Assembly (NCBI GenBank): GCA_031255955.1
Contig: JAIRRO010000104.1
Span: 1 to 22,342, forward strand
DNA from: Oscillospiraceae bacterium
GTDB lineage: Bacteria > Bacillota > Clostridia > Oscillospirales > Oscillospiraceae
DNA length: 22,342 bases
Direction: 5' to 3'
Part shown: positions 1-7,084 of the stretch, piece after piece
How positions within the stretch are numbered: the stretch's first letter is position 1
How the letters are laid out: each line of letters opens with the position of its first letter
Notes under the pieces: generated by a model
What the model was told of the DNA's origin: nothing
Seen by the model: the letters and a program-made list of their open reading frames with translations, nothing else
The model's database searches: none
Program-made: the position numbers and the translations under genes

Positions 1-81
1 CGGGATTCGTCCGAATAAGACGAGCGAGAGGCACAGAGCGTGTGACTGCAGGCGCGCGTGAGTGTTTCATCATCGGGAAGC

Positions 82-111
82 AAGGATTGGCTTCCTTCAA
101 ATTGTAAGGAG
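82..111 (+). promoter_or_regulatory. Flagellin leader: possible paired CsrA sites and SD
   Basis: The leader holds CAAGGATTG (81-89) inside a small hairpin, AAGGA at 82-86 pairing with TCCTT at 93-97, and a second GGA inside the SD AAGGAG (106-111), seven bases before the flagellin ATG. In Bacillus subtilis, CsrA binds two GGA-centred sites in the hag leader, one overlapping the SD, and FliW relieves the block. The arrangement here resembles that, but the upstream GGA is in the stem rather than the loop. No csrA or fliW gene lies in the window. The SD is clear; CsrA control is inference. Confidence 0.35.
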
Positions 112-118
112 ACAAGAA

Positions 119-1570
119 ATGAGAATTCAAAACAACGTACCCGCGCTGAACGCGCACCGCTTTTATGGCGTAAATCAGACCGGACTTACAAAGTCCATCG
201 GAAAGCTCTCTTCGGGGTATCGCATAAACTCCGCCGCGGACGACGCGGCGGGTCTTGCCATATCCGAAAAGATGAGATCGCAGATTCGCGGGCTTACGAT
301 GGCAAGCAAAAATGCCCAAGACGGCATCTCCCTTATTCAAACAGCTGAGGGCGGTATGCAGGAAATCGACAATATGCTTCAGCGCATCCGCGAGCTTGTT
401 GTGTACGCGTCGAATGACACGCAGGAGCAAAACGCTCTGGGCACCAGCGACCGCCAGAAGATTCAGGACGAAATTCACCAGCTTGCCAAGGAAATTGACA
501 GTATGTCAAGCCGCGTGGAGTTTAACAAAAAGGTTCTGCTGGACGGCTCGCAGGAAGCTGCCCCCACAAATGGCGCCGTTGTGACAGCTCTTCAAGCCGC
601 AAAAGTATCGCTTGCCGACAATCAAGAAGCGTATGGTAACGCAGCCGCAGAGCTTGCGGTTGCAAAAGAGTCGCTTTCAAAGGCGCGCGACGCTGTGGGC
701 GGCATTCTTAACGATCCGGAGGTTGATGCGGCGCTCAAGGATTTGCTGCTCGGTGGTGCCGCCACCGAAGCCGGCGGTGTTTTATCCGCACTTGCCAGTC
801 TGAAGCTCGGTTCTGTTTTGGGCGCTGTGGAAAAAATCGCTGATATCACCACTACCGCGGGATCATACGGCAGCGCTCATGCTGCTCTCGTATCAGCCGT
901 CGCTGTACTGGCGACTGTTGCCGCGTCATCTCTGACCAATGATGACAAAATTGCAATCGCAAAGGTTGTAAATGCCTTGGGGAGCTCCGCGGCTGCAGGA
1001 GCGCTCGGCGCCGCCACATCTGCGTGGTCAGGCGCGTATGGCACCGTTGACACCGCAGCAGGTTCACTGGTAACGGCATCCTCCAATCTTGAAGCGGCGA
1101 AGGCCGGATTCGTTTCCGCGCAGGCGGCATACGACGCGGCAGAGAAAACCCCGGCGCTGTACTTCCAAATCGGCGCGAACGCCAATCAGGGAATCGAGGT
1201 CTCTATCGGCTCGATGGACACCAAAAAGCTCGGCATCGGCAACGGTGACGGCAGCGGCGCGACGATTAGCGTTCTGGGACTTTCCGGACGCAACATCAAC
1301 CCCATCCTCGACAAGCTCGACACGGCGCTGTCCTATGTGACGTCAGAGCGCAGCAAGCTCGGCGCGATTCAAAACCGTCTGGAATACACGCAGTCCAGCC
1401 TGGATATCTCCGCTGAGAACCTGACAAACGCAGAGTCCCGCATCCGCGATGTGGATATGGCGAAGGAAATGAGCAGCTTCACACGGATGAATATTTTGTT
1501 CCAAGCCTCCACGGCGATGCTCGCGCAAGCCAACGCGCTCCCGCAGGGCGTGCTGCAAATGCTTGGCTAA
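119..1570 (+). CDS. hag: Flagellin with a large Ala-rich central insert
   Basis: Structural protein of the flagellar filament, exported by the flagellar type III apparatus without a cleaved signal peptide. It has 483 aa from the ATG at 119, chosen because AAGGAG lies seven bases upstream and the product then begins MRIQNN, as flagellins do; the open frame further upstream has no flagellin similarity. The N-terminal D0/D1 region (about 1-143) contains KLSSGYRINSAADDAAGLAI and LQRIRELVV (87-95). The C-terminal D1/D0 region (about 347-483) begins LYFQIGANANQ and ends AQANALPQGVLQMLG. Between them about 200 residues (144-346) are very rich in Ala, Leu and Val with heptad-like AAxxxL spacing, suggesting helices rather than the usual beta-rich D2/D3. 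It ends at its own terminator, so it is probably monocistronic. Flagellin identity is certain; the insert was not recognised. Confidence 0.97.
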   Translation: MRIQNNVPALNAHRFYGVNQTGLTKSIGKLSSGYRINSAADDAAGLAISEKMRSQIRGLTMASKNAQDGISLIQTAEGGMQEIDNMLQRIRELVVYASNDTQEQNALGTSDRQKIQDEIHQLAKEIDSMSSRVEFNKKVLLDGSQEAAPTNGAVVTALQAAKVSLADNQEAYGNAAAELAVAKESLSKARDAVGGILNDPEVDAALKDLLLGGAATEAGGVLSALASLKLGSVLGAVEKIADITTTAGSYGSAHAALVSAVAVLATVAASSLTNDDKIAIAKVVNALGSSAAAGALGAATSAWSGAYGTVDTAAGSLVTASSNLEAAKAGFVSAQAAYDAAEKTPALYFQIGANANQGIEVSIGSMDTKKLGIGNGDGSGATISVLGLSGRNINPILDKLDTALSYVTSERSKLGAIQNRLEYTQSSLDISAENLTNAESRIRDVDMAKEMSSFTRMNILFQASTAMLAQANALPQGVLQMLG

Positions 1571-1601
1571 ACGAAGCAGGCAACCAAAGCATATACGTAC
1601 A

Positions 1602-1632
1602 GGGGCGGCAGATTGCCGCCCCTTGCCTTTTG
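1602..1632 (+). terminator. Intrinsic terminator after flagellin
   Basis: A perfect nine-pair G+C-rich stem, GGGGCGGCA (1602-1610) with TGCCGCCCC (1614-1622) and a three-base GAT loop, is followed by the T-rich tail TTGCCTTTTG. It starts 31 bases after the flagellin stop and would end a monocistronic flagellin transcript. The tail overlaps the -35 box of the next promoter. Confidence 0.8.
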
Positions 1633-1651
1633 CGTGTAATTCATATATAAT
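1623..1651 (+). promoter_or_regulatory. SigA-type promoter for the M18/PepV peptidase pair
   Basis: TTGCCT (1623-1628) and a perfect TATAAT (1646-1651) are separated by 17 bases. Transcription would start near 1658, leaving a leader of about 26 bases with the SD GGAGG (1671-1675) eight bases before the ATG at 1684. The -35 matches consensus at four of six positions and is formed by the tail of the preceding terminator. Confidence 0.75.
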
Positions 1652-1683
1652 AGCGCCACACTAACAAACCGGAGGATACGCCA

Positions 1684-3096
1684 ATGCCTGAGCTAACCTA
1701 TAAGAACAAAAATGCCTATGACACGATGGATGCTGCTGAAATTGAAAACGCGCAGAGCTACGCCGCGGATTATATGAAATTTCTTGATGCCGCGAAAACG
1801 GAGAGGGAAGCCGTCCGCGAGGCTATACGGCTGGCGGAGGCGCGCGGCTTTGTGCCTCTTGCCGGGCAGCCGCGCGCGGGGGAGCGCGTATATAAATCCC
1901 TCGGCGGCAAGGCTCTGCTGCTGGCTGTAATCGGTCGGCAGCCGCTGACGAACGGACTGAACATCGCGGGGGCGCACGTGGATTCGCCGCGCCTTGACCT
2001 GAAGCAGCTGCCGCTGTATGAGGACGGGGAAATGGCGTTCTTCAAAACGCATTATTACGGCGGCATCAAAAAATATCAGTGGGTGACGCTGCCGCTGGCG
2101 CTGCACGGAATAGTGGTCAAGGCGGACGGCAGCGCCGTACGGGTAACCATCGGGGAAAACGCGGACGAGCCGGTGTTTTTCGTGTCTGACCTGCTGCCGC
2201 ATTTGGGGCGCGACCAAAATAAAAAGACGCTGGGCGAAGCGTTTACGGGCGAACAGCTGAATATTCTTATAGGAACGGCGCCGGCTGCGAAAAAGCCCGA
2301 AGCCGTAAGTGGAGACGCCGCCAAATCCGCCGGAGGCGAAAAGGACGCCGACCGCTTCAAAAAAGCGGTGCTGGAGCTGCTGCACGCGAAATACGGCATC
2401 ACAGAGGAGGATTTTCTCTCCGCCGAGCTGGAGGCAGTTCCCGCCGGACGCGCCCGTGAGGCTGGGCTTGACCGCAGCCTGATTCTTGCCTACGGGCACG
2501 ACGACAGAAGCTGCGCCTACGCGGCGCTGCGCGCGATGCTTGAGCTTGAAGTCCCCGAAAAAACGGCGGTGTGTATACTCGCCGATAAAGAGGAGGTCGG
2601 CTCTGATGGCGTCACGGGTATGCAATCCGCGGCGTTTGAGGGCTTCATCGCGGAGCTGGCGGGCGGCAGTACGCAGCTGCCCGCGATATTTGAGCGCTCG
2701 TTTTGCATATCCGCCGATGTGTGCAACGCATTTGACCCGAATTTTCCGGAGGTTTCGGAGAAAAACAATTCCGCGCGGCTCAATCACGGCATAGGTGTTA
2801 TGAAATTCACCGGCTCCGGCGGAAAATCCGGCTCTTCGGACGCCTCCGCCGAAACCGTCGCGCGGCTGCGGAGACTCTTCTCGGAAAACGGCGTGGCTTG
2901 GCAGATGACAGAGCTGGGCAAGGTGGACCAAGGCGGCGGCGGCACCATCGCAAAATATATGGCAAACAGGAATATAACGACGATTGACGCGGGCGTCCCT
3001 GTGATATCTATGCACGCGCCGTGGGAAGCGGCGGCGAAGCTCGACTGCTATATGACATACAAGGGGATGGCGGCGCTTTATGGACACCGGGAATGA
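1684..3096 (+). CDS. M18-family metallo-aminopeptidase
   Basis: Cytoplasmic di-zinc aminopeptidase that removes N-terminal residues from peptides (MEROPS family M18, clan MH). The 470-aa length is normal for bacterial members. Visible metal-site residues are H98 and D100 in AHVDSPR, D274 in GHDDR, the catalytic/ligand pair E303-E304 in DKEEVGS, D345 in SADVCNAFDP, and H444 in ISMHAPWE near the C-terminus. The stretch around 195-220 (AAKKPEA, GDAAKSAGGE) is a low-complexity linker. GGAGG lies eight bases before the start. The last 17 bases overlap the next peptidase gene, so the two are probably co-expressed and translationally coupled, consistent with use of imported or turnover peptides. The specificity is not determined; M18 members often prefer acidic or large neutral residues. 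Confidence 0.93.
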   Translation: MPELTYKNKNAYDTMDAAEIENAQSYAADYMKFLDAAKTEREAVREAIRLAEARGFVPLAGQPRAGERVYKSLGGKALLLAVIGRQPLTNGLNIAGAHVDSPRLDLKQLPLYEDGEMAFFKTHYYGGIKKYQWVTLPLALHGIVVKADGSAVRVTIGENADEPVFFVSDLLPHLGRDQNKKTLGEAFTGEQLNILIGTAPAAKKPEAVSGDAAKSAGGEKDADRFKKAVLELLHAKYGITEEDFLSAELEAVPAGRAREAGLDRSLILAYGHDDRSCAYAALRAMLELEVPEKTAVCILADKEEVGSDGVTGMQSAAFEGFIAELAGGSTQLPAIFERSFCISADVCNAFDPNFPEVSEKNNSARLNHGIGVMKFTGSGGKSGSSDASAETVARLRRLFSENGVAWQMTELGKVDQGGGGTIAKYMANRNITTIDAGVPVISMHAPWEAAAKLDCYMTYKGMAALYGHRE

Positions 3097-4537
3097 GCTT
3101 TTTGCAAAAATCAACGCGTGGATTGATTCACACGCGGAGGAAATGCTGGATGATCTGACGCGGCTTATCAACACAAAAAGCGTGCTGGCGCGTCCGGAGA
3201 CGGGCGCGCCCTATGGTCGCGGCGCGGCGGACGCGCTTGATCTCTCGCGCAAAATAATGAAAAAGCTCGGCATAGAAACAAGTGTGTTCGAGGACTGCAT
3301 GGCAGAGGGCGATATCCCCGGTGAGCGCGGCGGTGAGCCGGAGCTGGGCTTACTTGTTCACGTTGACACGGTGGACGCCGACCCGTCCGAATGGCGCTCT
3401 GACCCGTTTCGCGCCGACATTCGTGACGGCGGGGAGGACTGCGTCGGCTCGGCGGTTTACGGACGCGGCTCGACGGATAATAAGGGACCCGCTGTGGCGG
3501 CGATGTACGCCCTTGCCTGCGCGCGGGAAATCGGACAATTGAAAAAAGGCGCGCGCATAATCGTCGGCTCGGCGGAGGAAATCGGGTGCGCCGACATTGC
3601 GCGCTATCTCGAAAAGCGCTCCCCTCCGCCGTTGGTCATCGCGCCGGACGCGGAATATCCGCTGGTGAATGTCGAAAAGGGGCGCTTTCTAATGCGCTTC
3701 GGCGGCGAATGGAGCTCGGAATCCGAAAACACCGATGCGGTGCGCATTATATCCATACGCGGCGGCGGTACTGATAACATTGTCCCCGGCGCGGCGGAGG
3801 CAGTGCTGTGCGGAACTTCGGCGGACATAATAACCCCACCCGCACTCGCGTTTTCCGAAAAAACCGGCGCCGACATCACAGTATCGGACGACCCGCGCGG
3901 CGTAATAATCAAAGCCTACGGCAAAGCCTCGCACGCCTCCCGCCCGGACGACGGCGTAAACGCACAGACGGCGCTGCTGGCGTTTCTCGACGCCCTGCCG
4001 CTTGCCGACACAAATAGCGCGCGGGCGGCGCGGGCGCTTGCCCGTCTGTTCCCGCACGGGGATTATCACGGCGCGGCGATGGGACTGAATATGCGCGACG
4101 ATATATCAGGGACTCTCACGCTCTCGTTTGACGTGCTGGATATGAACGAAACGGGGTTCACAGCGAGCTTTGACAGCCGCACACCGGCAATCGCGGACAC
4201 GCGGGATATATCGGGGATTGCGAAAGCAGCGCTTGAAGCCGCAGACCTCCGCGTGACGGAAATATCAAAAACACTCTGCCATCATACGCCGGAGGACTCT
4301 GCTCTTGTGCAGACCCTGATGAGCATTTACCGCGAATATACAGGCGACACGGAAACCGCCCCGCTCGCGCTCGGCGGAATGACCTATGTTCACGGAATCC
4401 CGGGCGGCGTAGCCTTCGGCACGCAGCTGCCCGGAGAGAACAACAGAATCCACGGACGCGATGAATTCATCGGCGTCCGCGAGCTGCTGCTCAGCGCGAA
4501 AATGCTTGCCCGCGCGATTATTGAGCTGTGCGGGTAA
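3080..4537 (+). CDS. pepV: PepV/Sapep-like M20 dipeptidase
   Basis: Cytoplasmic zinc dipeptidase of MEROPS family M20 that splits dipeptides to free amino acids. Its 485 aa are close to the roughly 470 aa of Lactobacillus PepV. Metal and catalytic residues follow the family pattern: H94 and D96 in LLVHVDTVDAD, bridging D133 in YGRGSTDNKGP, catalytic/ligand E166-E167 in SAEEIGC, D190 in APDAEYP, and H458 in NNRIHGRDE. The lid/dimerisation insert lies between about 210 and 390. The start overlaps the M18 gene by 17 bases in another frame; AAGGGG at 3061-3066 serves as SD. It is the distal gene of the unit and is followed by a compound hairpin terminator. The aminopeptidase upstream and this dipeptidase would form successive steps of peptide breakdown. 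Confidence 0.93.
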   Translation: MDTGNELFAKINAWIDSHAEEMLDDLTRLINTKSVLARPETGAPYGRGAADALDLSRKIMKKLGIETSVFEDCMAEGDIPGERGGEPELGLLVHVDTVDADPSEWRSDPFRADIRDGGEDCVGSAVYGRGSTDNKGPAVAAMYALACAREIGQLKKGARIIVGSAEEIGCADIARYLEKRSPPPLVIAPDAEYPLVNVEKGRFLMRFGGEWSSESENTDAVRIISIRGGGTDNIVPGAAEAVLCGTSADIITPPALAFSEKTGADITVSDDPRGVIIKAYGKASHASRPDDGVNAQTALLAFLDALPLADTNSARAARALARLFPHGDYHGAAMGLNMRDDISGTLTLSFDVLDMNETGFTASFDSRTPAIADTRDISGIAKAALEAADLRVTEISKTLCHHTPEDSALVQTLMSIYREYTGDTETAPLALGGMTYVHGIPGGVAFGTQLPGENNRIHGRDEFIGVRELLLSAKMLARAIIELCG

Positions 4538-4560
4538 GCCGCGCGATAAAAAACCGTATT

Positions 4561-4615
4561 AATCCCCCATTTTTGAGCAGGATATAAATATCCTGAGCCA
4601 AATGGGGGATTTTTT
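4561..4615 (+). terminator. Compound terminator that includes the tepA SD
   Basis: A perfect 12-pair outer stem, AATCCCCCATTT (4561-4572) with AAATGGGGGATT (4600-4611), encloses a second perfect stem, AGGATAT (4579-4585) with ATATCCT (4588-4594). The two are joined by an internal loop whose strands both contain GAGC. Six Ts (4610-4615) follow, as in a strong intrinsic terminator, and the next gene's ATG begins at 4616. The only SD-like sequence for that gene, GGGGGA (4604-4609), is in the 3' arm of the stem. Termination after pepV is well supported; a regulatory role for tepA is inference. Confidence 0.85.
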
Positions 4616-5293
4616 ATGCCCGATACGCAGCCCGCGCAAGCACCCGACGCCGCGGCGGAAAATATACGTGAAACCGGCTCCGTTTCACTCACCGGGGATC
4701 GCGGCGTCATACACTGCCTGACGATTGTCGGTCAGATAGAGGGTCATCAGCTTTTGCCGCCGGAGACGAAAAGCACGAAATACGAACACGTTATGCCGCA
4801 GCTTGCCGCCATCGAGGAATCCCCCGGCATTGACGGACTGCTTATTCTTCTCAACACCGTCGGCGGCGATGTTGAGGCGGGACTCGGCATCGCGGAGCTG
4901 ATATCCGGTATGTCAAAGCCCACGGTGTCGCTTGTACTCGGCGGGGGTCATTCCATCGGCGTGCCGCTTGCCGTCGCGGCGAAGCGGAGCATAATTGCGC
5001 CGTCGGCGGCGATGACAATTCATCCTGTTCGGCTGACGGGCGTTGTCGTCGGCGCGCCGCAGACATATGATTATTTCGCGCGGATTCAAGACAGAATCAT
5101 CGAATTTGTGACGCGCTGCTCAAGCATCAAGAGCGAGCGGCTTTTAGAGATGATGCAGCGCACAGGCGAGCTGGCTTCGGAAATCGGCACGGCGCTTTAC
5201 GGGCAAGAAGCGGTGGACGCCGGACTTATTGACGAGGTCGGCGGACTGTCGGACGCGCTTGGATATTTGCACGCGGAAATCGAAAAACGGTAG
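4616..5293 (+). CDS. tepA: TepA-like ClpP-fold serine protease
   Basis: Cytoplasmic ClpP-fold protease of the TepA (YmfB) type, a family conserved in spore formers and linked in B. subtilis to protein translocation and spore outgrowth. It has 225 aa; the first 30 look disordered. HCLTIVGQIEGH, KYEHVMPQL, NTVGGDVEAGL, VLGGGHSIGVP and TIHPVRLTG are family hallmarks. S113 in GGGHSIG and H136 in TIHPVR are the likely nucleophile and base. The third member is less clear; E189 lies where B. subtilis TepA, from memory, has Asp. No signal peptide or membrane segment is present. The ATG at 4616 follows a terminator T-run directly, with GGGGGA seven bases upstream inside the stem. In B. subtilis tepA is near ftsK/spoIIIE; here it precedes yabP. 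Confidence 0.9.
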   Translation: MPDTQPAQAPDAAAENIRETGSVSLTGDRGVIHCLTIVGQIEGHQLLPPETKSTKYEHVMPQLAAIEESPGIDGLLILLNTVGGDVEAGLGIAELISGMSKPTVSLVLGGGHSIGVPLAVAAKRSIIAPSAAMTIHPVRLTGVVVGAPQTYDYFARIQDRIIEFVTRCSSIKSERLLEMMQRTGELASEIGTALYGQEAVDAGLIDEVGGLSDALGYLHAEIEKR

Positions 5294-5295
5294 CG

Positions 5296-5328
5296 GAGCG
5301 GCGGCGCTGCGAATAACCGCCGCCGCTC
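5296..5328 (+). terminator. G+C-rich hairpin after tepA, possible weak terminator
   Basis: An 11-pair stem, GAGCGGCGGCG (5296-5306) with CGCCGCCGCTC (5318-5328), starts three bases after the tepA stop and has an 11-base loop. The sequence after it (GTACATATTCTTT) has only a loose T-run, so termination may be partial. The rest of the 142-base gap to yabP holds no recognised element; the stretch 5370-5415 is AT-rich and may hold a promoter, but no convincing -35/-10 pair was found. Confidence 0.4.
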
Positions 5329-5435
5329 GTACATATTCTTTAGCAGCGGGGGCGCGGGTAAAGACAAGCGCCAAAATAATCACTAAGATAAATGCAAAAT
5401 AAAATGACGAAGATGCTCGAAAGGAAGTATGCGAA

Positions 5436-5741
5436 ATGGCGTATGACGACAAATACCGCGACGATAAATTCCGCCCGGCGGAGACGACGCACAACCTGAT
5501 AGTGGAGGCGCGCGGCAGAGCGGCGGTGTCCGGCGTCACCGATGTGGAATCCTTCGACGAAAACGAGATTATAATGGCAACCAGCATGGGGGCGCTGTTC
5601 CTGCGCGGCACGGAGCTGCGCATTGAAAAGCTCAGTCTTGACACCGGTGACGTCGCTATCGAGGGCAACATCGACAAGATAGAATACGAAGACGGCGCGC
5701 GGGAGCGGGACGGCGGCTTTTTCCGGCGGCTGTTCAGATAA
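5436..5741 (+). CDS. yabP: Sporulation protein YabP
   Basis: Small sporulation protein of the YabP/YqfC family, 101 aa. The core pattern is visible: H19-N20-L21, then RGRAAVSGVTDVESFDENEI, T-x-x-G-x-L-x-x-R-G, LxIEKLSLDTGDVAIEGNID and a closing KIEYE. Residues 1-15 are charged, and the tail (FFRRLFR) is short and basic. AAGGAAG lies about nine bases before the ATG. It is followed after 13 bases by yabQ, and the order yabP-yabQ-divIC-yabR is the B. subtilis order, where yabP and yabQ belong to the SigE regulon and yabQ is needed for spore cortex formation. Family assignment is firm from the motif and neighbours; the molecular role is unknown. Confidence 0.92.
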   Translation: MAYDDKYRDDKFRPAETTHNLIVEARGRAAVSGVTDVESFDENEIIMATSMGALFLRGTELRIEKLSLDTGDVAIEGNIDKIEYEDGARERDGGFFRRLFR

Positions 5742-5754
5742 GCCGCGGCAGCGC

Positions 5755-6219
5755 GTGGAAATCACCGTATCGCGTCAGGCGCTTGAAGCGGCGGCGGCGC
5801 TGCTGCTGGGAGCGGGCGCCGGAGCTTTTTATGACATCCTGCGCGTCATTCGCCGCCGCCTCCCGCTGAAAATCGTCACCGCCGCGTGCGATTTAATATT
5901 CAGCCTCGCGGCGTTCGCCGCGCTGTTCCTGCTTGGGATGACGCTCGGCGGCGGACGCGCGCGGGCGCTTTTATGCGTGCTTGCCGTTCTCGGCGGGGCG
6001 CTGTATTTTCTTGTGCTCTCGCGTCCGGCGTTGTATTTTATGGAAGGAATCGCCGACCTAATGGGGCTTCCGGCGGCTCTTTTACTTAATTTCGCGAAAA
6101 AAATTGCGGATTTATTAAAAAAACTCTTTATCTTTGCGCTCGGATGGTATATATTCAAGGAAAGAATTGTTATGACAGGAGCGCGCCGCTCTCGACGGCG
6201 GCTCCGACGGGAGGACTAA
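5755..6219 (+). CDS. yabQ: Spore cortex protein YabQ (membrane)
   Basis: Polytopic membrane protein of the YabQ family, 154 aa, needed in B. subtilis for cortex synthesis around the forespore. It begins with GTG at 5755; there is no clear SD, so translation probably depends on coupling to yabP 13 bases upstream. The family signature G-x-G-A-F-Y-D-I-L-R-V-I-R-R-R is at about 20-34. Hydrophobic segments lie near 10-27, 40-62, 68-87 and 120-136. The C-terminus (ARRSRRRLRRED) is strongly basic. It is followed within six bases by divIC. Assignment rests on the motif, the membrane pattern and the conserved gene order. Confidence 0.87.
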   Translation: MEITVSRQALEAAAALLLGAGAGAFYDILRVIRRRLPLKIVTAACDLIFSLAAFAALFLLGMTLGGGRARALLCVLAVLGGALYFLVLSRPALYFMEGIADLMGLPAALLLNFAKKIADLLKKLFIFALGWYIFKERIVMTGARRSRRRLRRED

Positions 6220-6224
6220 GCCAT

Positions 6225-6488
6225 ATGAAACGCGCCGGAATTATTGCGACCATCCTTGTTTTCGCGGCGATAGCATTCCTTGTTTGGAGGCTGCTTGATC
6301 TGCGCGGGGACATCGCGGAAGCCAACCACCGCCGAAGTGAGATGCGATCCGAATCGGCGGCGCTTGAAATGGAAAACGATGAGATGCAGCGCCGTCTTGA
6401 CCGCCGCGAGGATGACGAAATTATCGCGGAAATCGCCCGGGAGAACCTTGGGCTTATCAAGCCGGGCGAACAGGTGTATTATGACTGA
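6225..6488 (+). CDS. divIC: Septum formation initiator DivIC/FtsB-like
   Basis: Bitopic cell-division protein of the FtsB/DivIC family, which joins FtsL and DivIB/FtsQ in the divisome. It has 87 aa: a short basic N-terminus, one membrane segment (about 4-22), an extracytoplasmic coiled coil (about 26-65, rich in Arg, Glu and Met) and the family C-terminal motif ARENLGLIKPGEQVYY (71-86). The ATG at 6225 was chosen because GGGAGG lies ten bases upstream and the membrane segment then sits at the N-terminus; the frame is open further upstream but has no SD. It is between yabQ and yabR exactly as in B. subtilis. Confidence 0.92.
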   Translation: MKRAGIIATILVFAAIAFLVWRLLDLRGDIAEANHRRSEMRSESAALEMENDEMQRRLDRREDDEIIAEIARENLGLIKPGEQVYYD

Positions 6489-6522
6489 AACGCGCGGAGC
6501 CGTCTGCGCGAAATATAAAAGC

Positions 6523-6540
6523 GGACGGGATAACCCGTCC
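6523..6540 (+). other. Hairpin between divIC and yabR
   Basis: A perfect seven-pair stem, GGACGGG (6523-6529) with CCCGTCC (6534-6540), with an ATAA loop, lies in the 92-base gap between divIC and yabR. No T-run follows on the plus strand, so it is not a standard terminator. It may be an RNA-processing or stability element. Confidence 0.35.
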
Positions 6541-6580
6541 GGACATAAGGGAGGGCGCGGCAAAGTACCGCACTAAAGAA

Positions 6581-7078
6581 ATGGAGCTTGAACTCGGATC
6601 TGTCATTAGTGGAAAGGTGACCGGAATCACCAAGTATGGGGCATTCGTAACGGTTTCACCGGGGTTAAACGGACTGGTGCATATCTCTGAAATCTCAGAA
6701 TCGTATGTTAACGAGGTTTCAGACCTGCTGGCTATCGGGCAGGAGGTGACCGTTAAGGTCATCGGATTAGATAGGGGGAAGCTTAATCTCTCTATCAAGG
6801 CGGCGCTGCCCGCTGCGGAGCCGGATGCGCATCGCGCGCCGCGCCGACACCGCGACGACGCCCCGCGTGAGCAATGGACGCCCCGGGCAGCTAACGGACG
6901 CCCCGCTCAGGGCACAGCAGCTGAGCGTCCCGGCGAGCAATTATTGCTCGAGCCGCAGCCCGACGCCGACCCGTCGTTTGAAGACAGGCTGCAGCGGTTT
7001 ATGAAGGACGCCGACAACAAATTTTCCGGACTGCGCCAGTTTTCCGATAAAAGAAACTCGCGCCGCCGCGGCAAATAA
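6581..7078 (+). CDS. yabR: YabR-like S1-domain RNA-binding protein
   Basis: Cytoplasmic protein with one N-terminal S1 RNA-binding domain (about 1-74): LGSVISGKVTGITKYGAFVT, GLVHISEISESYV and LDRGKLNLSIK are S1 strands. About 75-125 is a Pro/Arg/Ala-rich linker with no predicted fold, and 126-165 (FEDRLQRFMKDADNKF, then a basic RRRGK tail) is a short conserved-looking end. Its place after divIC matches B. subtilis yabR. The ATG at 6581 has only a weak SD (AAAGAA); a strong GGGAGG lies 26 bases upstream, too far to serve, and no alternative in-frame start follows it. It probably binds RNA or the ribosome; the exact role is not established. Confidence 0.88.
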   Translation: MELELGSVISGKVTGITKYGAFVTVSPGLNGLVHISEISESYVNEVSDLLAIGQEVTVKVIGLDRGKLNLSIKAALPAAEPDAHRAPRRHRDDAPREQWTPRAANGRPAQGTAAERPGEQLLLEPQPDADPSFEDRLQRFMKDADNKFSGLRQFSDKRNSRRRGK

Positions 7079-7084
7079 CACGCT

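Noticed and set aside
9..16. TCCGAATA as a SigD/Sigma28 -10 box for flagellin
   Set aside because: Only a partial match to GCCGATAT, and the -35 position would fall outside the window, so it cannot be judged.
1693..3174. Long open minus-strand frame (about 490 codons) opposite the M18 and early pepV genes
   Set aside because: It is antisense to a gene with full catalytic motifs, its product is Arg/His/Gln-rich with no recognised motif, and long shadows are expected in G+C-rich DNA.
5340..5435. SigE-type sporulation promoter before yabP
   Set aside because: The AT-rich stretch has no convincing -35/-10 pair of SigE or SigA type.
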